Assembly: GCA_964506325.1 (NCBI GenBank)
Contig: CAZDLO010000090.1
Location: 1-14,692, forward strand
Reading direction: 5' to 3'
Source: CAINVV01 sp964506325
GTDB lineage: Bacteria; Bacteroidota; Bacteroidia; Bacteroidales; Prolixibacteraceae
Length of the DNA: 14,692 bases
The translations under genes and the position numbers were made by a program. The notes beneath the pieces were generated by a model. The model was given only the letters and a program-made list of their open reading frames with translations, was not told the origin of the DNA and did not search any database. This document shows positions 9,128-14,692 of this stretch, piece after piece; position 1 is the stretch's first letter, and each line of letters begins with the position of its first letter.

Positions 9128-9505
9128 ATGAAGAATAAAAAATTTTCTATCAGAAGCCGATTGCAAAGTTTCGTTTATGCCTTCAACGGGCTGAAAATTA
9201 TGCTGAGGGGTGAACATAACTCCAGAATTCACTTAGTAGCTGCTATCATAGCTATAATTGCCGCATGGATGGTGAATGTCAGTTCAACGGAATGGCTATT
9301 GCTGATTGTCGTAATTGGATCAGTATTTGTAGCCGAACTTTTCAACTCTGCCCTGGAGTATCTGGCAGACCAGGTTTCTTCTGAAAAAAATGCAGGTATA
9401 AAAAGAGCCAAGGACCTGGCTGCTGCTGCAGTACTCGTAACAGCCCTGACTGCCCTGGTAGTAGGATGTATAATACTGCTTCCCAAAATTGCCGGGATGA
9501 TCTGA
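9128..9505 (+). CDS. dgkA: DgkA-family membrane lipid kinase (diacylglycerol or undecaprenol kinase)
   Basis: 125-residue integral-membrane kinase with three predicted transmembrane helices (about 34-50, 56-76 and 98-118) and an N-terminal amphipathic basic stretch. The catalytic signature is intact: E70, N73 and E77 in AELFNSALE, D81, then AKDLAAAAV (94-102). These match E69, N72, E76 and the KD pair of E. coli DgkA, shifted by one. Family members use ATP to phosphorylate diacylglycerol (Gram-negative type) or undecaprenol (Gram-positive type), recycling lipids used in envelope synthesis; the sequence does not settle the substrate. It sits 76 nt after tsaD with no obvious separate promoter, and ends before a strong bidirectional terminator shared with glyA. 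Confidence 0.93.
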   Translation: MKNKKFSIRSRLQSFVYAFNGLKIMLRGEHNSRIHLVAAIIAIIAAWMVNVSSTEWLLLIVVIGSVFVAELFNSALEYLADQVSSEKNAGIKRAKDLAAAAVLVTALTALVVGCIILLPKIAGMI

Positions 9506-9579
9506 ATACAGTTTATTTAACTTCTTGGCCAGGTTATTTTTTCAACGCTGGTGTCAGGGTTTGTGAAACGGGATTTAAT

Positions 9580-9635
9580 AAAAAAACAGTGAACATTCCG
9601 GTACATTACTGCCACCGGTTGTTCACTGTTTTTTT
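9580..9635. terminator. Bidirectional terminator between convergent dgkA and glyA
   Basis: AAAAAAACAGTGAACA (9580-9595) is perfectly complementary to TGTTCACTGTTTTTTT (9620-9635). Inside it CCGGT (9598-9602) pairs with ACCGG (9614-9618), leaving an 11-nt loop. The A run on one side and the T run on the other give a U-tract in both directions, as expected between convergent genes: 75 nt after the lipid kinase stop and 13 nt beyond the glyA stop. Confidence 0.92.
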
Positions 9636-9647
9636 ATCCAATGTGAA

Positions 9648-10928
9648 TCACCAGGCAAAAATCGGGAAGTCTTCCATCATTTTGTTTACCTCTGAACGAA
9701 CTGACAAAATATTTTGTTCATTTTCAACATCCATCAGGACCCGGTCAATCAGTTCCACAATTAATCCCATCATTGGTTCTTTCAGTCCCCTGGTTGATAT
9801 GGCAGGTGTACCCACACGCAAACCGGAGGTGAGGAATGGAGAACGGCTGTCAAACGGTACCATATTCTTGTTGATGGTAATATCAGCCTGCACCAGTACA
9901 TTCTCAGCTTTTTTCCCGGTGAGTTCAGGAAATTTGGTGCGGAGATCAATCAGCATGGAGTGATTGTCAGTGCCATCGGATATAACCTTGTAGCCTTTGT
10001 CGATGAAAGCCTGTGCCATTACCCTGGCATTTTTCTGCACCTGGTGCTGGTATATTTTGTATTCCGGAAGAAGGGCTTCTCCGAATGATACGGCCTTTGC
10101 TGCTATAACGTGTTCAAGCGGCCCTCCCTGTATTCCGGGGAAAATCGCGGAGTCGAGCAGGCTGCTCATCATCTTGATCTCTCCCTTTTTAGTGGCATGC
10201 CCCCAGGGATTCTCAAAATCTTTGCCCAGTAAAATAATGCCACCGCGTGGTCCGCGCAGGGTCTTGTGGGTTGTGGAGGTGACAATGTGTGCATGACTGA
10301 GCGGGTTATCCAGTAATCCGGCAGCGATAAGTCCTGCAGGGTGAGCCATGTCAACCATGAAAATAGCCCCGATTTTATCAGCCAGTGTCCGGATACGGGC
10401 ATAATCCCACTCCCTTGAATAGGCAGAAGCCCCTGCTATGATCAATTTTGGTTTTTCCCGGAGTGCCACACTTTCCATCTGGTCATAATCAACAAGCCCG
10501 TCTTCTTCCTTTACTCCGTAGGAGACCGGGCGATACAGTAAGCCGGATGAGTTCACAGGTGAACCATGAGACAAGTGCCCGCCATGGGAAAGATCCAGTC
10601 CCATAAATGTATCACCTGGTTGCAATACAGTCATCAAAACCGCCATATTTGCCTGTGCCCCTGAATGTGGCTGCACATTGGCATATTCAGCTCCAAAAAG
10701 GGCTTTGAGCCTGTCTATTGCCAGTTGCTCTGCTTCGTCAATAAACTGGCATCCGCCATAATACCGGTGTCCGGGGTATCCCTCGGCATATTTGTTGGTC
10801 AGGCAGGAGCCCATTGCCTCCATTACCTGATCCGAAACAAAATTTTCAGAAGCTATCAGCTCAATTCCGTGAAGCTGGCGGGCGTGCTCTTTCGCAATGA
10901 TCTCAAAAAGCAGGTTGTCTCTTTTCAT
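9648..10928 (-). CDS. glyA: Serine hydroxymethyltransferase
   Basis: PLP enzyme that interconverts serine plus tetrahydrofolate with glycine plus 5,10-methylene-tetrahydrofolate, the main cellular source of one-carbon units; a cytoplasmic homodimer or tetramer. The 426-residue length is normal. Landmarks: IELIASEN (22-29), NKYAEGYPGHRYYGG (45-59), QPHSGAQANMAV (86-97), substrate and cofactor region LDLSHGGHLSHG (111-122), VDMAHPAGLIA (192-202) holding the PLP-pairing Asp, and the Schiff-base lysine K222 in TSTTHKTLRGPRGG. The C-terminal domain contains GLRVGTPAISTRG. The ATG start fits family N termini. It converges on the lipid kinase across a shared terminator. Its likely promoter is far upstream (11113-11120), leaving an unusually long leader. 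Confidence 0.99.
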   Translation of the reverse strand: MKRDNLLFEIIAKEHARQLHGIELIASENFVSDQVMEAMGSCLTNKYAEGYPGHRYYGGCQFIDEAEQLAIDRLKALFGAEYANVQPHSGAQANMAVLMTVLQPGDTFMGLDLSHGGHLSHGSPVNSSGLLYRPVSYGVKEEDGLVDYDQMESVALREKPKLIIAGASAYSREWDYARIRTLADKIGAIFMVDMAHPAGLIAAGLLDNPLSHAHIVTSTTHKTLRGPRGGIILLGKDFENPWGHATKKGEIKMMSSLLDSAIFPGIQGGPLEHVIAAKAVSFGEALLPEYKIYQHQVQKNARVMAQAFIDKGYKVISDGTDNHSMLIDLRTKFPELTGKKAENVLVQADITINKNMVPFDSRSPFLTSGLRVGTPAISTRGLKEPMMGLIVELIDRVLMDVENEQNILSVRSEVNKMMEDFPIFAW

Positions 10929-10954
10929 ATTAATATATTTGTTTTTTGTGTAAA

Positions 10955-11025
10955 TGTGGAACCCTTAGAATATGTTCATCTGCTTTGATGGAATCAGGTT
11001 CACAGGGGTTATATTTTGAAATATA
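10955..11025 (-). promoter_or_regulatory. Structured part of the glyA leader (possible cis-regulatory RNA)
   Basis: Read in the glyA direction, TATATTT and AAATATA form a small AT stem (11025 to 11010). It is followed by TGTGAACC (11004 to 10997) pairing with GGTTCCACA (10963 to 10955), 8 pairs with one bulged C, enclosing an inner stem CATC/GATG around AAAGCA (10990 to 10977). An alternative pairing AACCC (11010 to 11006) with GGGTT would disrupt the outer stem, so two exclusive folds are possible. The start codon lies about 26 nt beyond. I recognise no known riboswitch class; whether this is a regulatory RNA is conjecture. Confidence 0.3.
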
Positions 11026-11112
11026 TGTGTTATTTATTTGATAATAAAATGATTATTAACAACAGGGAGTTGATTGTTGACTATTGGAAAAGGTATATTG
11101 TTTTGAATGCTG

Positions 11113-11120
11113 CAAAAGTA
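11113..11120 (-). promoter_or_regulatory. Putative glyA promoter -7 box
   Basis: TACTTTTG on the minus strand, within TTGTACTTTTGCA, is a characteristic Bacteroidota -7 element (TAnnTTTG). It would start transcription near 11106 and leave about 178 nt of untranslated leader before glyA. No TTG is seen at the exact -33 spacing. No better match to the consensus lies closer to the gene. Confidence 0.5.
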
Positions 11121-11326
11121 CAATTTTCAAAAGGATTGAGAAAGTCAGGTACAGATAAAATTGGGCGAAATAACAATTATGTAACCTTATGATAGTGATC
11201 CTAAATTGAACTCATAGGACAGCCTTCCTACAATAAATCTGCTCAAATCTCCTGGTCAGACTGATTTCCATCCTCAGTTTCTCTGTTCTTCGTTTTCCTT
11301 TTTCCAAAACTGTGCTCTCCGGCAGT
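11121..11326. other. Intergenic region downstream of the ClC gene
   Basis: I see no gene here. Expected to hold the end of the ClC transcript, but there is no strong hairpin with a T run. There are only a 5-bp stem TAGGA/TCCTA (about 11215-11231) and an AACTG/CAGTT pair close to the stop codon. Termination may be factor-dependent. Confidence 0.4.
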
Positions 11327-12388
11327 TCACTCCTCTGCGAGATTTACCAGCAAATCCCGGTAGGCGTTGAAAATTCTGGATTTTGATATGAAGCCGACAT
11401 ATTTCCCATTGTGGACCACCGGGAGGTTCCAGGCCCCGCTATCGTTGAATTTTTTCATGACAATCTCCATTTTTTCATCGTGTGAGATAATCTCGGGTGG
11501 TAAGGTCATAAATTCCGAAATCTTTCGGGTCTCGTAAAGATCCTTGTCAAACATTATTTCCCTGACATCATCGAGCAATACCACACCCTTAAAGTTGTTG
11601 GACTTGTCTATGACCGGGAAAATATTGCGTTTGGATTTGGCTATGATCCGGACAAGTTCTCCCAGGGTTGTCCCTGTCCTTATTGTTTGCAGGTCTTTTT
11701 CAATGACGTTGTGCAGTTTTAACAGGGTCAGAACTGCTTTGTCCTTGTTGTGTGTGATAAGGTCTCCCTTCAATGCCAGCCGTTTGTGGTAGAGCGAATG
11801 AGGCTCAATCGGGAAGGCAGTCAGGAATGCGGTGGCAGAAGTAATCATTAGCGGGATCAGTAAACCAAAACCACCTGTTATTTCAGCTATAAGGAAAATA
11901 GCAGTCATTGGAGCATGCATAACAGCTGCCATCATTCCGGCCATTCCTGCGAGAGCAAAATTTTTGGCAGGCACCATTTCTCCGTTATAATTGAGTATCA
12001 GTGAGATCATGAAACCAGCAAGGCTACCAAGGAAGAGGGTAGGGGCGAAGATTCCGCCGCTGCCTCCGGCTCCGTTGGTTGTAGCAGTAGCGGCGATCTT
12101 TACTACCATTATAACGGCAACAAGAATAATCAACGCCAGTTTATCATCCCTGTATTCGAAAAAAAGCGAATTGTTCACTATGTGATGGCCGAGGTCGTTC
12201 ACAATCTGGTTGATTGTGAAGTATCCTTCTCCCCAAAGCGACGGGAAGAGAAAAATCATTCCTCCCAGTGAAAGTCCTCCTATTGCTATCCTGACCCATG
12301 AATTCTTGATTCTTTTGAGACTCCCCTCAATCAGGATATTTCCCCTGGAGAAGAGAACCGAAAAGAGACCGCAAAATATTCCCAGCAA
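11327..12388 (-). pseudogene. ClC anion channel/transporter, C-terminal part with tandem CBS domains
   Basis: Downstream portion of a split ClC gene. The 353-residue frame opens at a TTG, with a TAG three codons before it, so it probably has no start of its own. It contains the second half of the ClC pore. GGIFAP (111-116) supplies the anion-binding Phe region. Further membrane helices follow (about 120-190). The SLY at 198-200 places Y200 where the central anion-coordinating Tyr (Y445 in E. coli ClcA) is expected. Two cytoplasmic CBS domains (about 222-280 and 285-345) end the protein; in the family these bind adenine nucleotides or control gating. All key residues are conserved and there are no other disruptions, so the break looks recent. 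Joined to the N-terminal part after removal of 61 nt it gives a normal 591-residue protein. Alone it is unlikely to be functional, although ClC halves can sometimes reassociate. Confidence 0.9.
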
Positions 12389-12456
12389 AATATACTATGA
12401 AGAATGCCGGTGCTATTTATCTAGAGCGACTGTATACTTCAAAAATCAAAATATAC
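12386..12456 (-). repeat. 61-nt insertion bounded by 10-bp direct repeats inside the ClC gene
   Basis: The 10-mer GTATATTTTG (minus strand) occurs at 12456 to 12447 and again at 12395 to 12386. The 51 nt between the copies (12396-12446) encode nothing recognisable and carry stops in both relevant frames: TAA at 12417-12419 in the upstream frame and TAG at 12395-12397 in the downstream frame. Deleting the segment plus one repeat copy (61 nt) joins ...HWYIL to LGIFCGL... in frame, the expected continuous ClC sequence. The inner segment has short inverted ends, TGAAG (12398-12402) and CTTCA (12437-12441). This is the signature of a target-site duplication around a minimal element or transposon excision scar. 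No transposase is present and the sequence is not seen elsewhere in the window. Confidence 0.85.
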
Positions 12457-13163
12457 CAATGGATATTGTTGACCGTGAACGCTTTGTCTATCTGAAAATT
12501 GAGCTCATAACCTGATCCCATGAGAAAATATGCCAGGGATGCTGCTGTTGCAGAAGATACCATCAGGGGAAGCAGGGATGCCATGGTCAGATCCAGCATC
12601 AATACTTCAATGGCAAAAAGCATCCCTGCCAGCGGGGCCTTGAAGATACCCGAGATAGCCCCTGCTGCACCACAACCTATAAGGACCGTCATTGTCCGGT
12701 AGTTCAGGTTGAATTTTCGCGCTATGGTTGAGCCGATCGAAGAACCGGTAAGTACGACAGGAGCCTCTGCCCCAACTGAACCGCCGAACCCGATGGTAAT
12801 GGTACTTGATAAAATTGAGGTGAACATGTTATGTGCCCGGAGGTAGCCTTTTTTTCGGGAGATAGATTCCAGAACTTTGGTTACTCCATGGCTGATGTCT
12901 TCCTTGACTAAATACTTCACATATATGTAAGTAAGGAGGATACCAATGCCGGGATACAGGAAGTAACGGTAATTCTCCTGCAGGGCATCAACATCCTCAG
13001 TTAGGAATCTGCTTGACAGGTGGATAATATTCTTCAGCAATATGGCAGCAAATCCACTGAGGAGTCCGACAATAATACTCAGCAGGATTAACCTTTCCCG
13101 TTCCCTGAGGGAAGAGGTTCTGAAACCGTTGAGGTTGCTGACAATTTTTCTGATTAGATTCAT
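12417..13163 (-). pseudogene. ClC anion channel/transporter, N-terminal part
   Basis: Upstream portion of the split ClC gene, 248 residues from an ATG. Residues 1-239 are genuine ClC sequence; the last nine are read from the insertion before a TAA. Membrane helices begin near residue 24. The gating glutamate is present as E133 in GAEAP (131-135, the GREGP motif of the family). The first anion-site loop reads DISHGV (89-94) in place of GSGIP. KAPLAGMLFAIEV (175-187) follows, where V187 occupies the position of the intracellular proton-path glutamate (E203 in E. coli ClcA). The family moves chloride or other anions across the inner membrane, either passively or in exchange for protons. The Val replacement is also found in channel-type members, so strict proton coupling cannot be assumed. 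Divergent from the SPFH gene. The truncated product lacks half of the pore and both CBS domains. Confidence 0.92.
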
Positions 13164-13233
13164 TGAAGGTTATTAAAAAAGGAGCCGGGCGCCATTGAGA
13201 GGTAAATTTACTCATTTTTTATATGGTTACCGA

Positions 13234-13252
13234 ATCAGGTAAAGTACCTGAT
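13234..13252. promoter_or_regulatory. Perfect 8-bp inverted repeat upstream of ClC (candidate operator)
   Basis: ATCAGGTA (13234-13241) and TACCTGAT (13245-13252) are exact inverted complements around AAG. The site is 71 nt upstream of the ClC start and just beyond the expected -33 region of the possible ClC promoter. It is suited to binding a dimeric regulator, but no regulator gene is in the window. The role is inferred. Confidence 0.35.
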
Positions 13253-13480
13253 CGTTGCATCTTAGCGCTCTGGTAAACATTTGGTTTCTATTGGTCGGTA
13301 TCCCCTTTTTAGATTTCCTGCATTAATCAATTGTTTTGAGCAGGATGTAGTCCTGATTTGTATGGATTCTATTTATAAGGTATTTGCGGCTCTAAATCTC
13401 GTTCAATTCAAGCCTTCCGGAAAGTTGAATTTTATGATATAAATCAGAAATGGTAATGAAAACTTGTCGCAATAAATGCT

Positions 13481-13488
13481 TATATTTG
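13481..13488 (+). promoter_or_regulatory. Putative SPFH gene promoter -7 box
   Basis: TATATTTG matches TAnnTTTG exactly. A TTG at 13464-13466 lies 14 nt upstream, shorter than the usual spacing. Transcription would start near 13495, giving a leader of about 47 nt before the ATG. Confidence 0.5.
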
Positions 13489-13541
13489 TTGTAAAGTGAG
13501 ATGTGTTAACTTACTATATATCAATTTAAAATACCAGGATT

Positions 13542-14411
13542 ATGGAACCTATCTACATTGTTTTAATTGCATTCTTAGTGCTTTTATTCTTTTCAGGAAT
13601 CAGGATTGTCCGGCCCACCAACCGTGCGCTTGTGGAGCGCCTTGGAAAGTACCATCATTTTGCTTCTTCAGGTTTTAACTGGATCATTCCGGTGATTGAC
13701 CGCATGTTTATTATCAACATCACTGAAAAAATGATCAATGCTGAGCCACAGGAAATCATTACCAATGACAACCTCAATGCCAGGGTTGATGCCCAGGTTT
13801 ATTTCAAGATCAAATCTGACGAAGAGAGTGTGAAAAATTCTCAGTACAATGTAAATAGCATTGAATACCAGATAGTAAACCTCGCCAGAACTACATTGAG
13901 GAATATTATTGGAACCATGACGTTGAAGTCGGCAAACAGCGAAAGGGGCAAAATTAACAAGGAACTTCACTCGACTCTGCTTGATGAGACTATGAACTGG
14001 GGTATCGAAATTGTTCGTACAGAGCTCAAGGAGATAGATCCGCCGAAGGACGTGCAGGAGACCATGAATAAAATTGTTAAGGCAGAGAATGAAAAAATTG
14101 CTGCCATTGACTATGCCACAGCTACCGAGACTAAGGCCGATGGTGAAAAGAGAGCTGAAATTCGCCGTGCAGAGGGTATCAAGCAGGCCGCCATTCTGCG
14201 TGCAGAAGGTGAGGCCCAGGCTATTCAGCTGGTAAATGAATCTGCTGAGCAATATTTTGTGGGAAATGCCCAGATGCTTCGCCGGATTCAAGCCATGGAA
14301 ACATCCTTGAAAGACAATTCAAAAATTGTTGTTCCGATGGGATCTGACCTGGTCAATGTGATGGGTGAGATGGGAGGCATTATTCCGCTCAGAGAAAAAA
14401 AGCTGGAATAG
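13542..14411 (+). CDS. SPFH/Band 7 (stomatin/paraslipin-type) membrane protein
   Basis: 289-residue membrane-microdomain scaffold protein. One N-terminal transmembrane anchor (about 4-21) precedes the SPFH (PHB) domain (about 22-185), which opens with RIVRPTNRALVERLGKY and contains NARVDAQVYFKI (79-90) and the stomatin hallmark ELKEIDPPKDVQETM (161-175). An Ala/Glu/Lys-rich coiled coil follows (about 180-236), with AEGIKQAAILRAEGEAQAIQL as its signature, then a short tail. It resembles QmcA/YbbK and paraslipins (SLP-2 type), which form ring or cage oligomers and are linked to membrane-protein quality control with FtsH-type proteases. Such genes often sit beside an NfeD-like gene; none is visible here. 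The ATG follows a Bacteroidota-type promoter and a heptamer inverted repeat follows the stop. The exact role is not established by the sequence. Confidence 0.94.
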   Translation: MEPIYIVLIAFLVLLFFSGIRIVRPTNRALVERLGKYHHFASSGFNWIIPVIDRMFIINITEKMINAEPQEIITNDNLNARVDAQVYFKIKSDEESVKNSQYNVNSIEYQIVNLARTTLRNIIGTMTLKSANSERGKINKELHSTLLDETMNWGIEIVRTELKEIDPPKDVQETMNKIVKAENEKIAAIDYATATETKADGEKRAEIRRAEGIKQAAILRAEGEAQAIQLVNESAEQYFVGNAQMLRRIQAMETSLKDNSKIVVPMGSDLVNVMGEMGGIIPLREKKLE

Positions 14412-14420
14412 AAAATTAAA

Positions 14421-14552
14421 GAGATAAGACATGAGACATGAGACATGAGTCATATGACTAAGCACATCGAACATTGAATGACTTACACTCCTCATGTCTC
14501 ATGTCTTATCTCTCATGTCTCATGTCTTATTCTTATGTCTCATGTCTTTTTT
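14421..14552 (+). repeat. Heptamer repeat array forming a long inverted repeat (likely SPFH terminator)
   Basis: Three tandem AGACATG units (14427-14447) face five CATGTCT units plus one TATGTCT variant (14493-14547). The 22 nt at 14421-14442 are perfectly complementary to 14491-14512. The arm can also pair with the later copies, the last of which (14534-14547) is followed by TTTTTTC and would make a terminator with a U-tract. The loop holds a perfect 12-bp palindrome, AGTCATATGACT (14448-14459). It starts 10 nt after the SPFH stop. The copies on the right are themselves duplicated with a period of about 21-22 nt. Confidence 0.8.
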
Positions 14553-14585
14553 CTTTCATGCATTTTCCCATTGTGAAAAAAGTTT

Positions 14586-14593
14586 TATATTTG
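14586..14593 (+). promoter_or_regulatory. Putative tRNA-Gly promoter -7 box
   Basis: TATATTTG is an exact TAnnTTTG match, 46 nt before the mature tRNA 5' end. The nearest TTG (14571-14573) is only 12 nt upstream, so the -33 element is uncertain. Transcription would start near 14600, giving a precursor leader of about 39 nt for RNase P to remove. Confidence 0.5.
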
Positions 14594-14638
14594 CACCCGC
14601 AATCACAAACATCTAACCGTGGCGGGGATTGCAATCAT

Positions 14639-14692
<54 letters not shown>

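Larger units (their letters stand above)
13164..13541. promoter_or_regulatory. Divergent ClC/SPFH intergenic region
   Basis: 378 nt with no gene visible. On the ClC side, a palindromic GTAAATTTAC (13202-13211) contains TAAATTTA, a 7-of-8 match to the -7 consensus on the minus strand, which would start ClC transcription about 35 nt before its ATG. The 19-nt inverted repeat at 13234-13252 lies just upstream of that box. On the SPFH side there is a clear -7 box at 13481-13488. The middle (13260-13460) shows nothing recognisable. Confidence 0.4.

Noticed and set aside
9466..9963. 165-codon open frame on the plus strand
   Set aside because: It overlaps the end of the lipid kinase gene, runs through the bidirectional terminator and is antisense to glyA. 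Its translation resembles no protein I know.
10929..11040. TPP riboswitch upstream of glyA (GAACCTGATTC resembles part of a thi-box)
   Set aside because: The rest of the thi-box core (CTGAGA and the GCGTAGGGA end) is missing, and the gene is not a thiamine gene.
12396..12446. Intact insertion sequence in the ClC gene
   Set aside because: At 51 nt it is far too short to encode a transposase, and its inverted ends are only 5 bp. It can only be a scar or a non-autonomous element.
11327..13163. ClC gene split as a simple sequencing frameshift
   Set aside because: The frames are not separated by a one- or two-base slip. A 61-nt segment with exact 10-bp flanking repeats accounts for the whole disruption and restores the protein when removed.
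13668..14291. 207-codon open frame on the minus strand
   Set aside because: It lies entirely antisense to the well-supported SPFH gene, has no recognisable domain, and is a shadow of the coding frame.
14421..14552. CRISPR array
   Set aside because: The repeats are 7-mers with no unique spacers between them, they occur in both orientations, and no cas gene is nearby.

Overview
The window looks like ordinary chromosome from a Bacteroidota bacterium (probably Bacteroidales or Marinilabiliales). The grounds are upstream regions carrying the phylum's TAnnTTTG -7 box instead of sigma70 boxes, weak or absent Shine-Dalgarno sequences, a very long TamB of the Bacteroidota type divergent from tsaD, and clear protein-level resemblance to that phylum. 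No phage, plasmid, CRISPR or intact IS is visible.

Layout, left to right. (1) 1-331: AT-rich spacer with a likely leftward promoter at the edge, a 21-bp palindrome over its -33 box, and the typA terminator. (2) 332-7856, minus strand: tamB, then a TonB/TolA-like protein, then typA, all read leftward. This is two envelope genes followed by a ribosome-associated GTPase. (3) 8017-9505, plus strand: tsaD (tRNA t6A modification), then a small integral-membrane lipid kinase of the DgkA family. A strong bidirectional hairpin at 9580-9635 separates them from convergent glyA. (4) 9648-11120, minus: glyA with a promoter about 190 nt upstream and a leader able to fold. (5) 11327-13163, minus: a ClC-type anion channel/transporter with C-terminal CBS domains, split in two reading frames. 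(6) 13542-14411, plus: a stomatin/paraslipin-type SPFH membrane protein, followed by a heptamer repeat that forms a long inverted repeat. (7) 14639-end: the 5' part of tRNA-Gly(GCC).

The genes are mostly unrelated housekeeping functions: translation (typA, tsaD, tRNA-Gly), one-carbon metabolism (glyA) and envelope and membrane functions (tamB, TonB-like, lipid kinase, ClC, SPFH). I do not see a dedicated multi-gene novel system.

The most unusual feature is inside the ClC gene. A 61-nt insertion, made of a 51-nt segment plus one copy of a flanking 10-bp direct repeat (GTATATTTTG on the coding strand), splits the gene. Removing exactly 61 nt restores one uninterrupted 591-residue ClC-CBS protein. 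The simplest reading is a tiny insertion or transposon scar with a 10-bp target duplication; an RNA- or translation-level bypass is a remote alternative. Secondary points of interest are the tamB/TonB-like pairing, the glyA leader, the palindromes in two promoter regions, and the heptamer hairpin.
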